Under the pieces are notes generated by a model. The model was not told the DNA's origin. It saw only the letters and a program-made list of their open reading frames with translations, and made no database searches. A DNA stretch of 35,912 bases from Flavobacteriaceae bacterium TMED48 (GTDB lineage: Bacteria; Pseudomonadota; Gammaproteobacteria; Pseudomonadales; Porticoccaceae). Made by a program: the position numbers and the translations under genes. Every line of letters begins with the position of its first letter. Within the stretch, counting starts at the first letter, position 1. This document shows, piece after piece, positions 7,559-18,834 of the stretch. The stretch is from assembly GCA_905181995.1 (NCBI GenBank), contig CAJIZO010000205.1, positions 1 through 35,912 on the forward strand, in the 5' to 3' direction.

Positions 7559-10120
7559 ATGGCTGAAGTAACCGTTAGTGAACTGGCAAAAACCGTTGGC
7601 GCGTCCGTCGAGCGTTTGCTTGCGCAAATGAAAGAGGCGGGGCTATCGCACACCAGCGCCGATGCGCAGGTATCCGATGGCGAAAAGCAGGTATTGCTGG
7701 GCTACCTAAAGGGCTTGCATGGTGCCAGTGCGCGCGAGCCGAGTAAGATTACGCTTCGGCGCAAGACCGTCAGCACGCTAAAATCTGCCAACCGCAAGAC
7801 CGTCAACATCGAGGTGCGAAAAAAGCGCACCTACGTCAAGCGCAGCGACGAAGACGTTGTCGAACCTGTAGAGGCGGCTCCTCAGGCGGTGGCAGACGTT
7901 GCGCCATCATCGGCGTCGATGGCGACAGACGAAATTGAAACCAAGCGCGTTGCCGCGATAGAGAATCGTCGGCGCATCGACGAAGAAGCCAAGCTTAGCG
8001 CCGAGCGCGAGAAGCAGGCTAAAATAGACGCTGAAGCGCTAGCGAGCGCCGAAGTTGCCTCTACCGTTGAAGATGACAGCAAGAAGCCATCGCGTGTTGC
8101 CAAGGTTGTGGCGGCACCGCCGGCACCGACCATTGATCCGGTTCAGGACAAAGGTCGTCGAACCAATAAGCCAAGCGGTGACGAAGACCCAATCAAGCGG
8201 GCTAAAAAGCCAGTTGGCAAGGGCGGCAAGAAAAAAGGGCGCTTGGTGCTCGATGACGTCGGTGATGACGGACGCAAGAAGTCGCGTTTAAAGTCAGCGC
8301 TGGGCGCGCCGTTAAAAGTGGATAACAAGCATACATTTAAGCGACCGACCGCGAAAAAGATCATCGAAGTGGCGGTGCCTGAAACGATTCAAGTGGCGGA
8401 TTTGGCGGTTAGCTTGTCGGTTAAGGCGAATCAGGTAGTTAGGGCGTTGATGAAGCTTGGCGTTATGACGTCGGTGAATGAGCATATCGATCAGGAGACT
8501 GCTTTCTTGGTGGTCGAGGAACTTGGTCATACCGCCGTGGCTGCCGTTGACGATAGCGTTGAAACACAGTTGGCAGAGGAGTTTTCGGCGCAATTTGGCG
8601 ACGCCACCGAATTGCCGCGAGCGCCGGTTGTCACCGTGATGGGCCATGTCGATCACGGCAAGACCTCGCTGCTCGATTATATCCGCGAATCCCGTGTGGC
8701 CTCGGCTGAAGCCGGAGGAATCACGCAACACATTGGCGCCTACCATGTAGACACGCCCAAGGGCACCGTCACCTTTTTGGATACCCCGGGACACGCCGCC
8801 TTTACCGCTATGCGCGCGCGCGGAGCTCAAAGTACTGACGTGGTCATCTTGGTGGTTGCCGCAGACGACGGCGTTATGCCGCAGACTGAAGAGGCGATCC
8901 AACACGCGCGAGCCGCGGGTGTGCCGATTGTGGTGGCGATCAATAAAATTGACAAAGAGAGCGCCGATCCCGAGCGCGTCACCAGCGAGTTGGGTGCCAA
9001 AAATGTGATCCCCGAGGAATGGGGCGGCGATACGCAGTTTATCAAGGTGTCTGCGCAAACCGGCGAAGGTATTGACGACCTTTTGGATGCGATTTTGCTG
9101 CAATCTGAGTTGCTCGAATTGACCGCAGTGGTCGACGGCCCCGCGCGTGGCGTAATCGTCGAATCACGCATCGACAAAGGTCGCGGTGTAGTTGCGACCG
9201 CGCTAGTGCAGCAGGGCACACTATGCAAAGGCGACTTTATGTTGGCCGGCGAGAGCGTTGGCAAGATCCGCGCGATGACCAATCAGGCAAAACAGCCGAT
9301 CACCGAGGCGGGGCCTTCGATTCCGCTGGAAATTCTCGGTCTCGACGAGGCGCCGAATGCTGGCGATGAATTTTTTGTGGTGGCGGACGAACGCAAGGCT
9401 AAAGAGATTGCCGGTGCACGACACGACAAAGCCCGTTCCGAGAGGATGTCGCGTCAACAGGCAGCCAAACTGGAAAACATGTTTACCAACATGGGTGAGC
9501 GGGCAATGCGCACCTTGCCACTGGTGGTGAAAACCGATGTGCGCGGTTCGCTCGAGGCGATTGTCAGTGCCCTCAACGACTTTACGACCGATGAAGTAGG
9601 GGTCGAAATTGTTGCATCGGGTGTCGGCGGTATCACCGAGTCGGATATTAACTTGGCGTTGACTACCGGGGCCATCGTTCTCGGCTTCAACGTTCGTGCC
9701 GGTGGCGGCGCCCGAACGCTTGCCGAAAGAGAAGAAATCGAGGTTCGTTACTACAGCGTAATTTACAACTTGCTGGACGAGGTGAAATTATCACTCTCCG
9801 GCATGCTGGCCCCCGAGTCCCGCGAGACGATTGTCGGTATTGCCGAAGTGCGCGATGTGTTCAGATCACCCAAATTTGGCGCTATTGCCGGATGCATGGT
9901 GACCGAGGGAACGGTTCATCGCAACAAACCGATCCGTGTGCTCCGCGATGACGTGGTGATTTATCAGGGTGAATTGGAATCCTTACGACGCTTTAAGGAT
10001 GACGCCCAGGATGTTCGCAACGGCATGGAGTGCGGCATTGGCGTTAAGGATTACAATGATGTTCGCAGCGGCGACCTGATCGAAGTCTACGAGATTACCC
10101 AGGTTCAGCGCTCGCTCTAA
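7559..10120 (+). CDS. infB: translation initiation factor IF-2
   Basis: [44 protein letters not shown]2 N-terminal domain. Confidence 0.99.
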   Translation: MAEVTVSELAKTVGASVERLLAQMKEAGLSHTSADAQVSDGEKQVLLGYLKGLHGASAREPSKITLRRKTVSTLKSANRKTVNIEVRKKRTYVKRSDEDVVEPVEAAPQAVADVAPSSASMATDEIETKRVAAIENRRRIDEEAKLSAEREKQAKIDAEALASAEVASTVEDDSKKPSRVAKVVAAPPAPTIDPVQDKGRRTNKPSGDEDPIKRAKKPVGKGGKKKGRLVLDDVGDDGRKKSRLKSALGAPLKVDNKHTFKRPTAKKIIEVAVPETIQVADLAVSLSVKANQVVRALMKLGVMTSVNEHIDQETAFLVVEELGHTAVAAVDDSVETQLAEEFSAQFGDATELPRAPVVTVMGHVDHGKTSLLDYIRESRVASAEAGGITQHIGAYHVDTPKGTVTFLDTPGHAAFTAMRARGAQSTDVVILVVAADDGVMPQTEEAIQHARAAGVPIVVAINKIDKESADPERVTSELGAKNVIPEEWGGDTQFIKVSAQTGEGIDDLLDAILLQSELLELTAVVDGPARGVIVESRIDKGRGVVATALVQQGTLCKGDFMLAGESVGKIRAMTNQAKQPITEAGPSIPLEILGLDEAPNAGDEFFVVADERKAKEIAGARHDKARSERMSRQQAAKLENMFTNMGERAMRTLPLVVKTDVRGSLEAIVSALNDFTTDEVGVEIVASGVGGITESDINLALTTGAIVLGFNVRAGGGARTLAEREEIEVRYYSVIYNLLDEVKLSLSGMLAPESRETIVGIAEVRDVFRSPKFGAIAGCMVTEGTVHRNKPIRVLRDDVVIYQGELESLRRFKDDAQDVRNGMECGIGVKDYNDVRSGDLIEVYEITQVQRSL

Positions 10121-10141
10121 TCACTGTGAGGGAGATGCAGC

Positions 10142-10528
10142 ATGCCTAGAGAATTTACCCGAGCCGAACGGGTTGCCGACGCCATTCAGCGTGAGTTGGC
10201 GATCATGATTCGCGAGTCTGTTCGCGACCCAAGAGTCGGCATGGTCAGCATTACCGACATCGAGGTCAGTCGCGATCTAGCCTACTGCAAGGCCTATGTG
10301 AGTTTCGTCGGCGACCGCAGCGACGATCAAATACAGGCAGCGATGTCCGCGCTGGACGGCGCGTCTGGCTATTTACGCAGTCTTTTGGCAACCCGCATTA
10401 AACTGCGTACCACACCTAAAATCAGCTTTATCTACGATGACACTGGGGTCAAAGGCCAGCGCATGTCTGCTCTAATCGATCGAGCAGTGTCTAGCGATGC
10501 GTCGCCCTCAGCAGAGCAGGACGTTTAA
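10142..10528 (+). CDS. rbfA: ribosome-binding factor A
   Basis: RbfA-like REFTRAERVADAIQRELAIMIRESVRDPRVG; located between infB and truB. Confidence 0.96.
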   Translation: MPREFTRAERVADAIQRELAIMIRESVRDPRVGMVSITDIEVSRDLAYCKAYVSFVGDRSDDQIQAAMSALDGASGYLRSLLATRIKLRTTPKISFIYDDTGVKGQRMSALIDRAVSSDASPSAEQDV

Positions 10529-10530
10529 GG

Positions 10531-11469
10531 TTGGGGAGACGGCGTACGCGCGGCCGAGATCTGAGCGGCACGTTTTTACTCGACAAGCCCACCGGAATAA
10601 CCTCAAACCATGCGCTACAGCGCGTGCGGCGCTTGTTCGATGCCAACAAAGCCGGTCACACCGGCAGTTTAGACCCGCTCGCCACCGGCGTTTTACCGAT
10701 CTGTTTGGGCGAGGCGACCAAGTTTAGTCGTTACTTACTAGAGTCGGATAAGAGCTACCGCAGTACGTTTACCCTTGGCGTCGAGACCGATACCGGCGAT
10801 TGCGACGGGCAGGTCACCGGCAGCGCCGATGCCAGCGCTTTGACGATCGACCTTATCAGCGCTGCAATCGACAGGTTTAAGGGCCCTATAGAGCAGGTCC
10901 CGTCGATGTATTCGGCCCTTAAACATCAGGGTCAGCCGCTGTATAAACTGGCCCGTCAGGGAATCGAGATAGAACGAAGTGCGCGCCCGGTAGAGATTTT
11001 TGATTATCGAATAGAGCGCTTTACCGCGGGTCAGGCGGCACTGCTTGAGGTCTATGTTCATTGCAGTAAGGGTACCTACGTGCGTAGTCTAGCCGAAGAT
11101 CTGGGCGCTGTGCTGGGCTGTGGCGCCCATGTTAGCCGTTTGCATCGCAGCTCGGCGGGAGCCTTTAACGAAAGCCAGTCGACGTCGCTTGAGGCGTTAC
11201 AAACCTACTATGACGAAGGCGGGCCCACGTCGCTGGATCGGTTTTTGTTGCCGGTTGATGCGGCGATCGCCGATCGCCCGGCCGCGGTGTTAGACGACCG
11301 AGCAGCGAGTCTCCTGCTGCGGGGGCAGGCAGTATTATCGCCAGAGGGCTTTATCCCTGACCTAGAAGCGGATATAGTGCGCGTCTTTCGTGATGACGAA
11401 ACATTTTTGGGCGTGGCAAAGTTGACCGATGACGGCTACCTTGCCCCCTCCAGATTGGTAGTGGCCTAA
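10531..11469 (+). CDS. truB: tRNA pseudouridine(55) synthase TruB
   Basis: GTFLLDKPTGITSNHALQ, GHTGSLDPLATGVLPICLGEATK; TTG start 2 nt after rbfA stop. Confidence 0.97.
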   Translation: MGRRRTRGRDLSGTFLLDKPTGITSNHALQRVRRLFDANKAGHTGSLDPLATGVLPICLGEATKFSRYLLESDKSYRSTFTLGVETDTGDCDGQVTGSADASALTIDLISAAIDRFKGPIEQVPSMYSALKHQGQPLYKLARQGIEIERSARPVEIFDYRIERFTAGQAALLEVYVHCSKGTYVRSLAEDLGAVLGCGAHVSRLHRSSAGAFNESQSTSLEALQTYYDEGGPTSLDRFLLPVDAAIADRPAAVLDDRAASLLLRGQAVLSPEGFIPDLEADIVRVFRDDETFLGVAKLTDDGYLAPSRLVVA

Positions 11470-11605
11470 CGGCTGCCGCCGATGTAACGTCGCTTGGGTT
11501 AACTTGGGCGACGATTTAAAGATCTTTACAGATCACCAACTAGGCCCCCTGTAAGTATGCGCGGGTGTGCCTGAATCACTTTAACCGCGTACTGGAGAAA
11601 GCGTT

Positions 11606-11875
11606 ATGGCATTAAATGCAGAAGAGAAAGCGATCATTGTCAAAGAGCACGGCACGGCAGAAAATGACACCGGATCTCCCGAGGTCCAAGTTGCACTGCT
11701 GACCGCCAACATCAATAAATTACAAGGTCACTTTGGCGATCACAAGAAAGACCATCACTCACGTCGCGGGTTGATTCGCATGGTGAATCAACGACGAAAG
11801 TTGCTGGATTACCTCAAGGGTAAAGACTCCAGCCGATATGCGCAGCTTATCAAGACGCTTGGTTTGCGGCGATAG
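11606..11875 (+). CDS. rpsO: 30S ribosomal protein S15
   Basis: [49 protein letters not shown]. Confidence 0.99.
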   Translation: MALNAEEKAIIVKEHGTAENDTGSPEVQVALLTANINKLQGHFGDHKKDHHSRRGLIRMVNQRRKLLDYLKGKDSSRYAQLIKTLGLRR

Positions 11876-11965
11876 GTGCAGATGGGTCTGGCGCCAGTGG
11901 CATCAGACCTTAGGCAGCACTACATCCATGCCTTAGACGACCTGGGTCGGGCCCATTCTGATCGA

Positions 11966-12002
11966 GTTACTGATATTTATTGGTGCAGTAGATATCAGTA
12001 AC
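11966..12002 (+). promoter_or_regulatory. long hairpin in the rpsO-pnp spacer, candidate RNase III/PNPase autoregulation stem
   Basis: gttactgatat (11966-11976) perfectly complementary to atatcagtaac (11992-12002); flanking tcggg (11947-11951)/cccga (12002-12006) can extend it. Confidence 0.6.
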
Positions 12003-12065
12003 CCGAGCAGCACGGCACGGCGTAGGTCAAAAGGCGTTTTAACTTAGACTTACAAAGGCAACAAC

Positions 12066-14195
12066 ATGAATCCTATAGTAAAGAAATTTCAGTACGGCAG
12101 TCACACTGTCACCCTAGAGACCGGTCGAGTAGCTCGTCAAGCTACCGGTGCGGTGCTCTGCTCTATCGACAATACCACTGTTCTGTGCACCGTGGTCGGT
12201 GCTAGAGAGGCCAAGCCGGGAATGGATTTTTTCCCACTTGGTGTGCACTACCAAGAGAAAGCTTACGCCGCGGGCAAGATTCCCGGTGGCTTTTTCAAGC
12301 GTGAAGGCCGACCCAGCGAAAAGGAAACACTGACCTCGCGATTGATCGACCGTCCGATTCGCCCACTGTTTCCCAACGGCTTTAAAAACGAAGTTCAGGT
12401 GGTTTGTACGGTGATTTCGGCGGAAAAGAACATCGATCCAGATATTGCCGCGATGATCGGTACTTCGGCGGCGTTGTCGATTTCTGGTATACCCTTTAAC
12501 GGTCCGATCGGCGGCGCTCGCATTGGCTACACAGGCGATCAGGGCTACCTGCTGAATCCAACCTACAGCGATCTCGAAACGTCCGATTTGGACATGATTG
12601 TAGCGGGCACCAAAGACGCGGTATTGATGGTTGAATCCGAAGCCAGTGAGCTGTCGGAAGACATCATGCTCGGTGGCGTCTTATTTGCTCATCAAGAGAT
12701 GCAAGCGGTGATCACGGTGATCGAGCAGTTGGCTGCCGAGGTTGGCAAGCCACGCTGGGATTGGCAGGAAGAGACAGTCAACCAAGACATGGCCAAGGCC
12801 CTCGACGCGCTGGCTAGCGCAGATTTAGACGCTGCCTACCAGACCGTTGATAAGCAGCAACGCGTCGCCAGCATCAGTAGCATTAAAGATCGCGCGATGA
12901 GCACCTTGGTGGTCGATGGTGAAGTGTCTGGGGATGAAGTTAAGGATGCGTTCAAAAAGCTCGAAAAGAAAATTGTTCGCGGACGTATTATTCGCGGCGA
13001 GCCGCGAATAGATGGCCGCAATACCGATACTGTCAGGGGTATTAATGTCGAAGTGGGTATGCTGCCACGGGTTCATGGCTCTGCATTGTTCACCCGTGGT
13101 GAAACTCAGGCAATCGTCGCTGCAACGCTGGGTTCTACCCGCGACGCGCAGATGATCGACGCCCTCGAAGGACGCCGTGACGATCCCTTTATGCTGCACT
13201 ACAACTTCCCTCCATACTCGGTGGGTGAATGTGGGCGCATCGGTTTCACCAGTCGCCGAGAAGTTGGTCACGGGCGCCTGGCGCGTCGCGGTATCGCCGC
13301 GGTATTGCCTTCGCAAGAGGAATTCCCCTACGCCATGCGGGTTGTTTCGGAAATCACCGAATCTAATGGCTCAAGCTCAATGGCCTCGGTCTGTGGTTCT
13401 AGTTTGGCGTTGATGGATGCGGGTGTGCCACTCAAGGCGCCGGTTGCTGGTATCGCCATGGGACTGGTTAAAGAAGACGAAGGTTTTGCGGTATTGACGG
13501 ACATTCTCGGTGACGAGGATCACCTCGGCGATATGGACTTTAAAGTGGCCGGTACGGCGCAGGGCATTACCGCGCTGCAAATGGACATTAAAATCGAAGG
13601 CATTACCGAAGAAATCATGGAAATTGCCCTGCAGCAAGCCATGCAAGCGCGCTTGCACATACTCGGTGAGATGAACCGAGTGTTGGCGACTGGTCGTGAT
13701 GAGGTTGCCGAGTCGGCGCCGCGTATGGGTGTGATGCAGATCGATTCGGACAAGATCCGCGACGTTATCGGCAAGGGTGGCGCGACGATTCGAGCGCTGT
13801 GCGACGAAACCAATTCGACCATCGATATCACCGATGACGGTTCGGTTAAGATTTACGCCGATGACAACGACGGTTTGCAGGCGGCGCTCGACGCCATCAG
13901 TGCGATTGTTGCCGACCCAGAGCCGGGTACCATCTACGACGGAAAAGTGGTTCGCATCGTTGACTTTGGCGCCTTTGTTAACTTTATGCCGGGTACCGAT
14001 GGTTTGGTGCATATCTCACAGATAGCGCAAGAGCGCGTTAACAAGGTCACCGATCACCTCAGCGAAGGGCAGGATGTGCGGGTTAAAGTGATCGAAATCG
14101 ATAATCGCGGCCGGGTTAAATTGTCGATCAAAGAAGCGCTGTTAGAAGAAGGCGGCGCTGCTGCCGAGTCGCAGCCAGCGCCCGACGCCGAATAG
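12066..14195 (+). CDS. pnp: polyribonucleotide nucleotidyltransferase (PNPase)
   Basis: Full-length PNPase with RNase PH repeats, KH ([15 protein letters not shown]) and S1 domains. Confidence 0.99.
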   Translation: MNPIVKKFQYGSHTVTLETGRVARQATGAVLCSIDNTTVLCTVVGAREAKPGMDFFPLGVHYQEKAYAAGKIPGGFFKREGRPSEKETLTSRLIDRPIRPLFPNGFKNEVQVVCTVISAEKNIDPDIAAMIGTSAALSISGIPFNGPIGGARIGYTGDQGYLLNPTYSDLETSDLDMIVAGTKDAVLMVESEASELSEDIMLGGVLFAHQEMQAVITVIEQLAAEVGKPRWDWQEETVNQDMAKALDALASADLDAAYQTVDKQQRVASISSIKDRAMSTLVVDGEVSGDEVKDAFKKLEKKIVRGRIIRGEPRIDGRNTDTVRGINVEVGMLPRVHGSALFTRGETQAIVAATLGSTRDAQMIDALEGRRDDPFMLHYNFPPYSVGECGRIGFTSRREVGHGRLARRGIAAVLPSQEEFPYAMRVVSEITESNGSSSMASVCGSSLALMDAGVPLKAPVAGIAMGLVKEDEGFAVLTDILGDEDHLGDMDFKVAGTAQGITALQMDIKIEGITEEIMEIALQQAMQARLHILGEMNRVLATGRDEVAESAPRMGVMQIDSDKIRDVIGKGGATIRALCDETNSTIDITDDGSVKIYADDNDGLQAALDAISAIVADPEPGTIYDGKVVRIVDFGAFVNFMPGTDGLVHISQIAQERVNKVTDHLSEGQDVRVKVIEIDNRGRVKLSIKEALLEEGGAAAESQPAPDAE

Positions 14196-14226
14196 CGGTG
14201 TCGCTGGGCGGTTGATGCGCCCAATG

Positions 14227-14260
14227 AAAAAACCCGGCACGCTGTTGCCGGGTTTTTTTT
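14227..14260. terminator. bidirectional intrinsic terminator between convergent pnp and recN
   Basis: aaaaaacccggca-cgctgt-tgccgggtttttttt. Confidence 0.93.
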
Positions 14261-14318
14261 GTCGCTTGAAAACTGGTCGGCCCACCGCCGGGCCTAGGTG
14301 CGGTTTAGTGTAAAGCGG

Positions 14319-15998
14319 TTAGAGCGACTTTTTGGCGAGTTCTAGCATCTCCTGAGCGTGCAGTAACGTCTGTTCGGTAACCTCGGCACCGCCCAGCATA
14401 CGCGCCAGTTCATCAGCGCGCTGTGCGGGTTCTAAGGCGCTCATCAGCGAGGCGGTATTGCCCGATGCAATGACTTTTTCTGCCACATAATGGTGATGAG
14501 CGTGCGCTGCTACTTGCGGTTGGTGGGTTACGCTAATGACCTGACCGGCCGCACCGAGGGATTTCAGCAAGCGTCCGACCACGTCGGCGGTGGCGCCGCC
14601 AATACCGACGTCGACCTCGTCAAATACCAGCGTCGGTATATTGGAATGCTGCGCGGCGACCACTTGAATCGCCAAGCTGACTCTGGAGAGTTCGCCGCCC
14701 GAGGCGATTTTTTGCAGTGCTTTGTGGGGTTGGCCGGGATTGGTAGAGATTACAAATTCTATCTCGTTAAGACCACTGGCACGCCATTCACCCTCGCCAT
14801 AGGCGGTTTGCGCCACGGTAAAATCAGCCCCCGGCATCGCCAGGGAGTGCAGCTGTCGATTGATTTCGACGGCCATTTTTTTCGCCGCTTTTGAACGGCT
14901 TGCAGCGAGTTTTTTGGCCGCCGTCAAGTACGCTTCCGAGCATTCCTGCAATTGTTCGCCCAGCCCTTGTAGGTTCTTGTCGCCGCCCTGTAGGCCGTCG
15001 AGTTCGCCGGCTAGGTCGGTCGCTTTAGCGCGCAGTTCTGAGGGTTTTACGCGATGTTTTCGGGCCAGTTGGAACATCGCCGAAAGCCTTTCGTTGACTT
15101 GCGTCAAGCGCTCGGGGTCGAGGTTAAAACCGTCCAGCGAGGCCTCTATCTCGCGCGCCGCTTCCTCGACCTGAATAAGGCTGCTGCGGAGCATTTCTTC
15201 AACGCTGTCGAGGGCTTCCGGTCGGTGCGCCATGGCCGCTAAAATCGACAGCCCGCGATTCAGTGAATCGCGAATATTACTTTGCTCATCCTGTTCGCAC
15301 AGAGCTAACAATTGTCGGCTATCGCGGATAATTTGCTCGGCATTGGCAAGCCCGCGCTGCTCGCTTTCGAGTCGCTCAAACTCACCAGCTTGTATGTCTA
15401 GGTGGGCCAATTCCTCGATTTGAAATTGTAGCAGTTCGATCCGTGCAGAGGTGTCGGCAGAGCTGACCTGCAACGCTGCGATAGTCTGCTGTAATGCGCG
15501 CACTTCGCCGAATTGCTTGCTCACTTTGGCGGCCAGGGTCTGCGCTCCAGCGTACTCATCGAGAAGGCGACGGTGGGTCTCTTTGCGCAGCAGCGATTGG
15601 TGCTCGTGCTGAGCGTGAATATCGATGAGCATTTCGCCGAGCGTTTGCAGTTGCTGCATGGTGCAGGATTGGCCATTGATGTAACCGCGCGATCGACCTT
15701 CGACCGAGTACAGGCGGCGGAGTACGCAGTCACCGTCGCCGTCGAAATCTTGCGATAGCAGCCAATCGCGGGCCTCGCCAACCTGAGTAAGGTCAAAGTG
15801 CGCGCAGATTTCAGCGCGTGTTTGGCCATGCCGTATGGTTCCAGAATCTGCGCGCCCACCCAAGGCCATCGCCAGCGCATCGAGCACCAGCGACTTGCCT
15901 GCGCCGGTCTCGCCGCTGATTGCGGTGGTGCCCTGAGCAAATTCGATCTCTAAGTGATCTACCAGAGTGTAATTGTTAATGTCGATTGATAAGAGCAA
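14319..15998 (-). CDS. recN: DNA repair protein RecN
   Basis: LEIEFAQGTTAISGETGAGKSLVLDALAMALGGRAD and C-terminal Walker B/H loop. TTG start at 15998 gives MLLSIDINNYTLVDHLEIEF, matching usual RecN N-terminal length; the ORF-track GTG at 16034 is the alternative. Confidence 0.95.
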   Translation of the reverse strand: MLLSIDINNYTLVDHLEIEFAQGTTAISGETGAGKSLVLDALAMALGGRADSGTIRHGQTRAEICAHFDLTQVGEARDWLLSQDFDGDGDCVLRRLYSVEGRSRGYINGQSCTMQQLQTLGEMLIDIHAQHEHQSLLRKETHRRLLDEYAGAQTLAAKVSKQFGEVRALQQTIAALQVSSADTSARIELLQFQIEELAHLDIQAGEFERLESEQRGLANAEQIIRDSRQLLALCEQDEQSNIRDSLNRGLSILAAMAHRPEALDSVEEMLRSSLIQVEEAAREIEASLDGFNLDPERLTQVNERLSAMFQLARKHRVKPSELRAKATDLAGELDGLQGGDKNLQGLGEQLQECSEAYLTAAKKLAASRSKAAKKMAVEINRQLHSLAMPGADFTVAQTAYGEGEWRASGLNEIEFVISTNPGQPHKALQKIASGGELSRVSLAIQVVAAQHSNIPTLVFDEVDVGIGGATADVVGRLLKSLGAAGQVISVTHQPQVAAHAHHHYVAEKVIASGNTASLMSALEPAQRADELARMLGGAEVTEQTLLHAQEMLELAKKSL

Positions 15999-16057
15999 TT
16001 TGCCAATGATCCACAGTTTTAAGATCTTATACACCGACGCCTGCTGTTAGGCAATCG

Positions 16058-16085
16058 CTTGAAACTATTTAGTTCGTCCCCATAT
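16058..16085 (+). promoter_or_regulatory. sigma-32 heat-shock promoter for grpE
   Basis: CTTGAAA (16058-16064), 13-nt spacer, CCCCATAT (16078-16085): matches the sigma-32 consensus CTTGAAA-N11-16-CCCCATnT. Confidence 0.9.
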
Positions 16086-16139
16086 CCACATAAAGTAACC
16101 GTAGATAATCATCAGACTTTAAGAACCGAGGAGGTTGGC

Positions 16140-16688
16140 GTGTCGCAAGAAACTGAAACTGGCAATGAAGAGCCAGAAAACAAGGGCCCCGAGGCTCCTT
16201 TGGAACCGGAGTTGGTGATTGACGAGGCAGAATCTGATAGCGAAAAACTGCAGCGAGAGTTGGCCGACGCCAACGAGCAGGTGTTGCGGGTTCAGGCTGA
16301 AATGCAAAATGTTCGTCGCCGCACCCAGCGGGACGTAGAAAATGCGCATAAATTTGCCCTCGACAAATTCGTCTCGGCGCTGCTTCCCGTGGTCGACAAC
16401 TTGGAGCGCGCGCTGAGTACCATCGATGGCGACGATGAGGGCCAAAAGCCGGTCGCCGAGGGTCTCCAATTGACCTTAAAAAGCTTTGTTGATGCGCTGA
16501 CTAATTTTAAAGTTGAACAGGGCGACCCTGCGGGACAACCGTTCGACGCCGATCTGCATCAGGCGGTGAGTATGCTGCCGAGTGCAGATATCGAGGCGAA
16601 CACCGTTATCGATGTATTTCAAAAGGGCTACACGCTCCATGGGCGGTTGGTGCGACCGGCGATGGTGACCGTTTCAAAAGCACCTTAA
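16140..16688 (+). CDS. grpE: nucleotide exchange factor GrpE
   Basis: GrpE core (RVQAEMQNVRRRTQRDVENAHKFALDKFVSALLPVVDNLERAL). GTG at 16140 has GAGGAGG upstream; the ORF-track start 16059 lies inside the sigma-32 -35 element. Confidence 0.95.
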   Translation: MSQETETGNEEPENKGPEAPLEPELVIDEAESDSEKLQRELADANEQVLRVQAEMQNVRRRTQRDVENAHKFALDKFVSALLPVVDNLERALSTIDGDDEGQKPVAEGLQLTLKSFVDALTNFKVEQGDPAGQPFDADLHQAVSMLPSADIEANTVIDVFQKGYTLHGRLVRPAMVTVSKAP

Positions 16689-16690
16689 AC

Positions 16691-16720
16691 CTTGAATTTA
16701 TAGAATTTGTACCCACATAT
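16691..16720 (+). promoter_or_regulatory. sigma-32-like promoter upstream of dnaK
   Basis: CTTGAAT (16691-16697), 15-nt spacer, CCACATAT (16713-16720); one mismatch in each box. Confidence 0.6.
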
Positions 16721-16791
16721 ACTATCTGGAATGGACGACGAGACACTAATTTTTAGCGAACAGTTTTAAGCGAACAGAGGAGATTTAAGGC

Positions 16792-18714
16792 ATGGGAAAA
16801 ATTATCGGTATCGATCTAGGCACGACCAACTCTTGCGTTGCTGTGCTGGAGGGCGATAAGCCAAAAGTGATTGAAAACGCCGAGGGTGCGCGAACTACGC
16901 CATCGGTGGTTGCGTTTGCCGAGGACGGCGAGATACTGGTGGGCCAGTCCGCCAAACGTCAGGCGGTAACCAACCCAGTGAACACGGTCTACGCCGTCAA
17001 GCGACTGATTGGTCGTCGCTTTGAAGACGACGTGGTACAAAAAGACATCAAGATGGTGCCGTATAAAATTGTCAAAGCTGACAATGGCGACGCCTGGGTC
17101 GAGATCAAAGGCGACAGCAAAGCGGCGCCGCAGATCTCGGCTGAAGTACTCAAGAAAATGAAGAAAACCGCCGAAGATTATTTGGGTGAGTCGGTGAGCG
17201 AGGCGGTGATTACGGTACCGGCGTACTTTAATGATTCCCAGCGACAGGCCACCAAAGATGCCGGTCGGATTGCCGGTCTAGATGTCAAGCGCATCATTAA
17301 TGAGCCAACTGCTGCGGCACTGGCCTATGGTATTGACAAGGTGGCTGGGGATCGCGTGGTCGCAGTTTACGACCTTGGCGGTGGTACCTTTGATATATCG
17401 ATCATTGAAATTGCCGATGTCGATGGCGAAAAACAGTTTGAGGTGTTGGCTACCAATGGCGATACCTTCCTCGGCGGTGAAGACTTTGATATGCGCCTTA
17501 TCGAGTACTTGTCGGCTGAGTTTAAGCAGGATAGCAGCATTGACCTGCACGGTGATCCGCTGGCGATGCAGCGCTTAAAAGAGGCCGCAGAAAAAGCCAA
17601 AATCGAGCTTTCATCGAGCCAGCAAACCGAGGTTAATCTGCCCTACATTACGGCTGATGCGACTGGGCCCAAGCACTTGGTAGTAAAGCTGACGCGCAGC
17701 AAGCTCGAGGCCCTGGTCGAACAATTAGTAGATCGCTCTTTGGAGCCGCTCAAGATCGCTCTGACGGATGCTGGCAAATCTGCGTCTGAGATAGACGAAA
17801 TCATTCTTGTCGGCGGGCAGACCCGCATGCCGCTGGTTCAGGAAAAGGTCACCGCGTTTTTTGGTAAAGAACCGCGCAAGGACGTTAATCCCGACGAGGC
17901 GGTTGCCGTGGGTGCGGCGCTACAAGGTGCGGTTTTATCCGGCGATGTTACCGACGTATTGTTGCTGGATGTGACGCCTTTGAGCCTCGGTATCGAGACC
18001 ATGGGCAGCGTAGCCACGCCAGTGATTGAAAAGAACACCACCATCCCGACCAAAAAGTCGCAAATATTTTCGACTGCCGACGACAATCAGACCGCTGTGA
18101 CCATTCACGTGGTGCAGGGTGAGCGTAAACAGGCGGCGCAGAATAAGTCGCTCGGTCGCTTTGACCTGGCGGACATTCCGGCGGCACCGCGCGGGATGCC
18201 GCAGATCGAAGTGACCTTCGATATCGATGCCAACGGGATCTTGAATGTCGGCGCCAAAGACAAAGCCACCGGCAAAGAACAGTCGATCATTATCAAGGCG
18301 TCGTCGGGCTTGTCAGACGATGAGATCGAAGCGATGGTGCGCGATGCGGAAACCAATGCCGAGGAAGATAAGCGCTTTGAAGAGTTGGCGCAGGCGCGCA
18401 ACGCCGCCGACGGTCTTGCCCACGCGGCCGCCAAAACTCTCGAAGAGGCAGGTGATAAGGCCAGTGACGATGAGAAAACCGCTATCCAGAGCGCTATAAA
18501 AGCGGTTGAAGAAGCGGTTCAAGGCGACGATAAGGAAGTTATCGATAGTGCCGCTCAGGCGCTCTCTGAGGCATCTTCAGCGCTGGCGCAAAAGCTCTAT
18601 TCTGAGCAGCAGGGTCAGCAGGGTCAGTCGGATCAAGCGGCAGATGCAACCAGCGACGGTGCCGAGGATGTTATGGATGCCGAATTCGAAGAGGTCAAAG
18701 AAGACGGTAAATAA
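16792..18714 (+). CDS. dnaK: molecular chaperone DnaK
   Basis: [20 protein letters not shown]...; full-length Hsp70. Confidence 0.99.
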   Translation: MGKIIGIDLGTTNSCVAVLEGDKPKVIENAEGARTTPSVVAFAEDGEILVGQSAKRQAVTNPVNTVYAVKRLIGRRFEDDVVQKDIKMVPYKIVKADNGDAWVEIKGDSKAAPQISAEVLKKMKKTAEDYLGESVSEAVITVPAYFNDSQRQATKDAGRIAGLDVKRIINEPTAAALAYGIDKVAGDRVVAVYDLGGGTFDISIIEIADVDGEKQFEVLATNGDTFLGGEDFDMRLIEYLSAEFKQDSSIDLHGDPLAMQRLKEAAEKAKIELSSSQQTEVNLPYITADATGPKHLVVKLTRSKLEALVEQLVDRSLEPLKIALTDAGKSASEIDEIILVGGQTRMPLVQEKVTAFFGKEPRKDVNPDEAVAVGAALQGAVLSGDVTDVLLLDVTPLSLGIETMGSVATPVIEKNTTIPTKKSQIFSTADDNQTAVTIHVVQGERKQAAQNKSLGRFDLADIPAAPRGMPQIEVTFDIDANGILNVGAKDKATGKEQSIIIKASSGLSDDEIEAMVRDAETNAEEDKRFEELAQARNAADGLAHAAAKTLEEAGDKASDDEKTAIQSAIKAVEEAVQGDDKEVIDSAAQALSEASSALAQKLYSEQQGQQGQSDQAADATSDGAEDVMDAEFEEVKEDGK

Positions 18715-18745
18715 TATCGGTGAGCTAACCGGTCGATAGGGAGCA

Positions 18746-18769
18746 AGGCGCGGACTTAGGTTCGCGCCT
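18746..18769 (+). terminator. hairpin between dnaK and dnaJ (possible attenuator)
   Basis: aggcgcg (18746-18752) / cgcgcct (18763-18769), 10-nt loop, weakly T-rich afterwards. Confidence 0.4.
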
Positions 18770-18796
18770 ATTTGTTGGGGGTTTGGCGTCACAGAA

Positions 18797-18809
18797 CCCC
18801 ATTTATAAT
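18797..18809 (+). promoter_or_regulatory. overlapping sigma-32-type -10 (CCCCATTT) and sigma-70 -10 (TATAAT) before dnaJ
   Basis: CCCCATTT 18797-18804 and TATAAT 18804-18809; no good -35 for either. Confidence 0.4.
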
Positions 18810-18834
18810 GACGCTGATGAGCGGGAAAGAGTGT

